64,000 bases of DNA. Source: Qipengyuania sp. JC766 (GTDB lineage: Bacteria > Pseudomonadota > Alphaproteobacteria > Sphingomonadales > Sphingomonadaceae). Shown here piece after piece: positions 63,201 through 64,000 of the stretch (position 1 is its first letter; each line of letters opens with the position of its first letter). Under the pieces are notes generated by a model. That model was not told the DNA's origin and ran no database searches. It worked only from the letters and a program-made list of their open reading frames with translations. The stretch is from assembly GCF_040717445.1 (NCBI RefSeq), contig NZ_JBFEFL010000001.1:1622001-1686000 (forward strand), in the 5' to 3' direction. The translations under genes were made by a program, and so were the position numbers.

Positions 63201-63854
63201 AATTTCAGCTTCGGACGGGACCCGCTACGCGGCCGCTTCTTCCTCGCCCGGCCGGGCCTCGCCTCGGGCGGGGCGGTCGCGGTGCGGGCGTTCCACGATC
63301 TCGACGGGGACCGCGTATTCGGCCCCGGGGACCGGCCCCTGCCTCAAGTAACGGTCAGTTCGGCCAGCGCAACCGCGGCCACCGATGCCGAAGGGCGGGC
63401 GCGGATCGGCCAGCTCGGCAACGGCACGCGGGCGGTGATCCAGGTCGATCCCTCGAGCCTGCCGGACATCCTGATGGCGCCGATCTCACGCGGAGTGGAG
63501 ATCGTGCCGCGCGCGGGCCGCTTCCACCGGCTCGACTTCCCGATCGTGGAACTGAGCGAAGTCGAGGGCACGATCCGCTTCAGCGAGGACGGCCGCGCGC
63601 GCGGCGTTTCCGGCCTGCAGTTGCAGATGGTCGACGAGAGCGGCGAAGTGCAGGACTACGTGCGGACCGAACGGGGCGGGTACTTCTTCTTCGAACGGGT
63701 GGAGCCGGGCCGCTACGACCTGGTCATCGATCCGGAGCAGGCGAAGCGCCTCGACCTCTGCCTCGAACCGGCCGAGCCCTTCGTCGTCGGCCCGACGAGC
63801 GACATCTTCAACCTGGAACTGGCCGTCCGCAGTTGCGCCGCGCCGGAAGGCTAG
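60252..63854 (+). CDS. Outer-membrane usher-like protein with long N-terminal extension
   Basis: 1200 residues from the GTG at 60252, against about 800 for standard ushers. A signal-like N-terminus (RRLLGGISIGSALVGLTFPA) is followed by about 310 Pro/Ala/Asp-rich low-complexity residues. Usher parts then follow: LILQLRVTGTSATETI, the plug-like FRGVLPDGYEVELYRNDILL with NVFRLVFYGPQGQRREEVRR, and a barrel (LSPGELRYSAGMVERGVNLL). The C-terminus has carboxypeptidase-type repeats (DLDGDRVFGPGDRPLPQVTV; GGYFFFERVEPGRYDLVIDP). Function: pilin export. Extension role unknown. Confidence 0.85.
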   Translation: MTRTSSRRLLGGISIGSALVGLTFPAKIDNPDAGPDAGEFADASLTVPQPGPGPGFPDRIGTATFGRFSYEPIVPTRSRTPTFPAIASRGPSATRGPTVQIRPRVMPIDPVASTEEAVLIAPRDYEAFPTIETRQPVLGTQGLAVLPPQAARPATQPVPASPAPADNLVLLPEAPPDFMPGDVLDGKTFDAAIAPPITDRQPALGNLAPEIPDIAVTVGPETTMLPVEPTLAAAPGPETGLAASAAPEFDEGSADVPAADVDDVPADPDPAQTASPPVSATNAFAAAPANAGATTPSNTGTGFVLDEPAPAFEQALGQIDTDLTPGRQTFPVDPDQPLFDYDDELILQLRVTGTSATETIIAYGTRSGVYLPVGELSRLLDLAIQVSDDGNYASGWFLSEERTLAINLRAGTIAAPGGSIAVEPLTAQAFDGEMFLRSDVFADILPLEIETDLRSQAVILTTKEPFPFEERMRRQAERERLNLRASGPEPARWPRVETPWAAFTIPMADVELRALSDNSRGERIETDLRLAGDLAFLTAQGYLSASSRDGLTAAILELGRRDADGDLLGPLRATEFLVGDVATGAMPLGLRGAAGRGAYVSNGSFEGVSVFDEIDFRGVLPDGYEVELYRNDILLGSTRERVNGQYEFLQVPVDYGVNVFRLVFYGPQGQRREEVRRINVGDGRLSPGELRYSAGMVERGVNLLGVRGPDFRPDARYGDWQAVGEISYGISNALTANASAAVFEQFGESRWLATTGLRTGIGALALRSDIGFSDGGGRAFGAGIGGRALGGGFTASHFEYSGPFVDEIRANGLLPLRRATELDLNTSLDLGGDTFVPVTLRGRRTEFQDGRTQTNATARASLRLPGFIASSSVNYVDFGTPGEAGFSQLTGLFDLATFNRSDTQVKGSFGVRMYPDPAIVQVAGEVSHAVDERTVVRGSAGYAFENGGTVLGLSAIREFDRFSLAFDGQYDFERRDHVAALRVNFSFGRDPLRGRFFLARPGLASGGAVAVRAFHDLDGDRVFGPGDRPLPQVTVSSASATAATDAEGRARIGQLGNGTRAVIQVDPSSLPDILMAPISRGVEIVPRAGRFHRLDFPIVELSEVEGTIRFSEDGRARGVSGLQLQMVDESGEVQDYVRTERGGYFFFERVEPGRYDLVIDPEQAKRLDLCLEPAEPFVVGPTSDIFNLELAVRSCAAPEG

Positions 63855-63861
63855 CGGGCGA

Positions 63862-64000
63862 TCATTCCGATCCCACCGCCGAGTGGAAAGCGACGAAAGA
63901 CGTCGCCAAAGCCGCCTCGCCGTCGATGAGGTCCTGCCTGCTGGCGATGAGCTGGCGCTGCGCGTCGAGCACGTCGAACAGCGAGGCGAGCCCTTCTCGG
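63862..64000 (-). CDS. TolC/NodT-family outer-membrane efflux protein, C-terminal end only
   Basis: Only 45 residues before a TGA (complement 63862-63864) are in the window; the rest lies beyond the right edge. The translation contains LASLFDVLDAQRQLIASRQD followed by EAALATSFVAFHSAVG, the standard C-terminal ending of RND-type outer-membrane channels (DVLDAQRxLxxA ... AxVALYxALGG). Convergent with the usher gene, 7 bp after its stop. Confidence 0.8.
   Translation of the reverse strand, partial: REGLASLFDVLDAQRQLIASRQDLIDGEAALATSFVAFHSAVGSE

Overview
The window is GC-rich, gene-dense chromosomal DNA from an alphaproteobacterium, most likely a sphingomonad of the Erythrobacteraceae type. Pointers are the trpT-secE-nusG-rplKA neighbourhood, an NDUFA12-type complex I accessory protein, DUF2155 and DUF192 lipoproteins, two large TonB-dependent receptors, an S46 dipeptidyl peptidase and many short 4-bp gene overlaps. 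Taxonomy is inferred from gene content only. I saw no insertion sequence, prophage or CRISPR array.

Layout. 1-7.6 kb: a leuA(partial)-leuC-leuD-leuB run continuing into a fused 2-oxoacid dehydrogenase E1 and a malonyltransferase-like protein. 7.6-14.9 kb: a TonB-dependent receptor, a Baeyer-Villiger type flavin monooxygenase, a CinA/MoaB-like protein, a polysaccharide deacetylase/FemAB-like acyltransferase pair and two membrane-anchored unknowns. 15-19.5 kb: rplA, rplK, nusG and secE on the minus strand, with an oppositely oriented sodium:alanine symporter and a 48-residue ORF between secE and tRNA-Trp. 19.5-28.1 kb: aat, DUF2155, NDUFA12, DUF192, recX, a fatty-acyl-AMP ligase, a DUF389 membrane protein and a telA/xpaC-like/PHA-protein operon. 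28.1-39.8 kb: DUF2721, manA, manC, tonB, an Oar-like receptor with three inverted repeats upstream, a 2OG-Fe(II) oxygenase, a nucleoside transporter, a queuosine-precursor transporter and a CPA2 antiporter.

39.8-50.6 kb is the most unusual segment: a nine-gene divergent signalling locus around an AT-rich promoter region. It encodes a lipoprotein, two small membrane proteins, an SPFH-like coiled-coil protein with a zinc ribbon, a cysteine-rich FHA-like protein, a zinc-ribbon Ser/Thr kinase with a membrane segment, a cytoplasmic papain-fold peptidase, an ECF sigma factor and a second membrane Ser/Thr kinase. I do not recognise this combination as a described system. It looks like a membrane-anchored phospho-signalling apparatus with proteolytic and transcriptional outputs.

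50.6-64 kb: moaA and moeA, a Tat-exported PhoX-like protein, a DPP7-type S46 peptidase, then a chaperone-usher type locus (four DUF4402 pilin-like proteins, a PapD-like chaperone and a 1200-residue usher with an unusual N-terminal extension). The last bases hold the C-terminal end of a TolC/NodT-type efflux protein on the minus strand.
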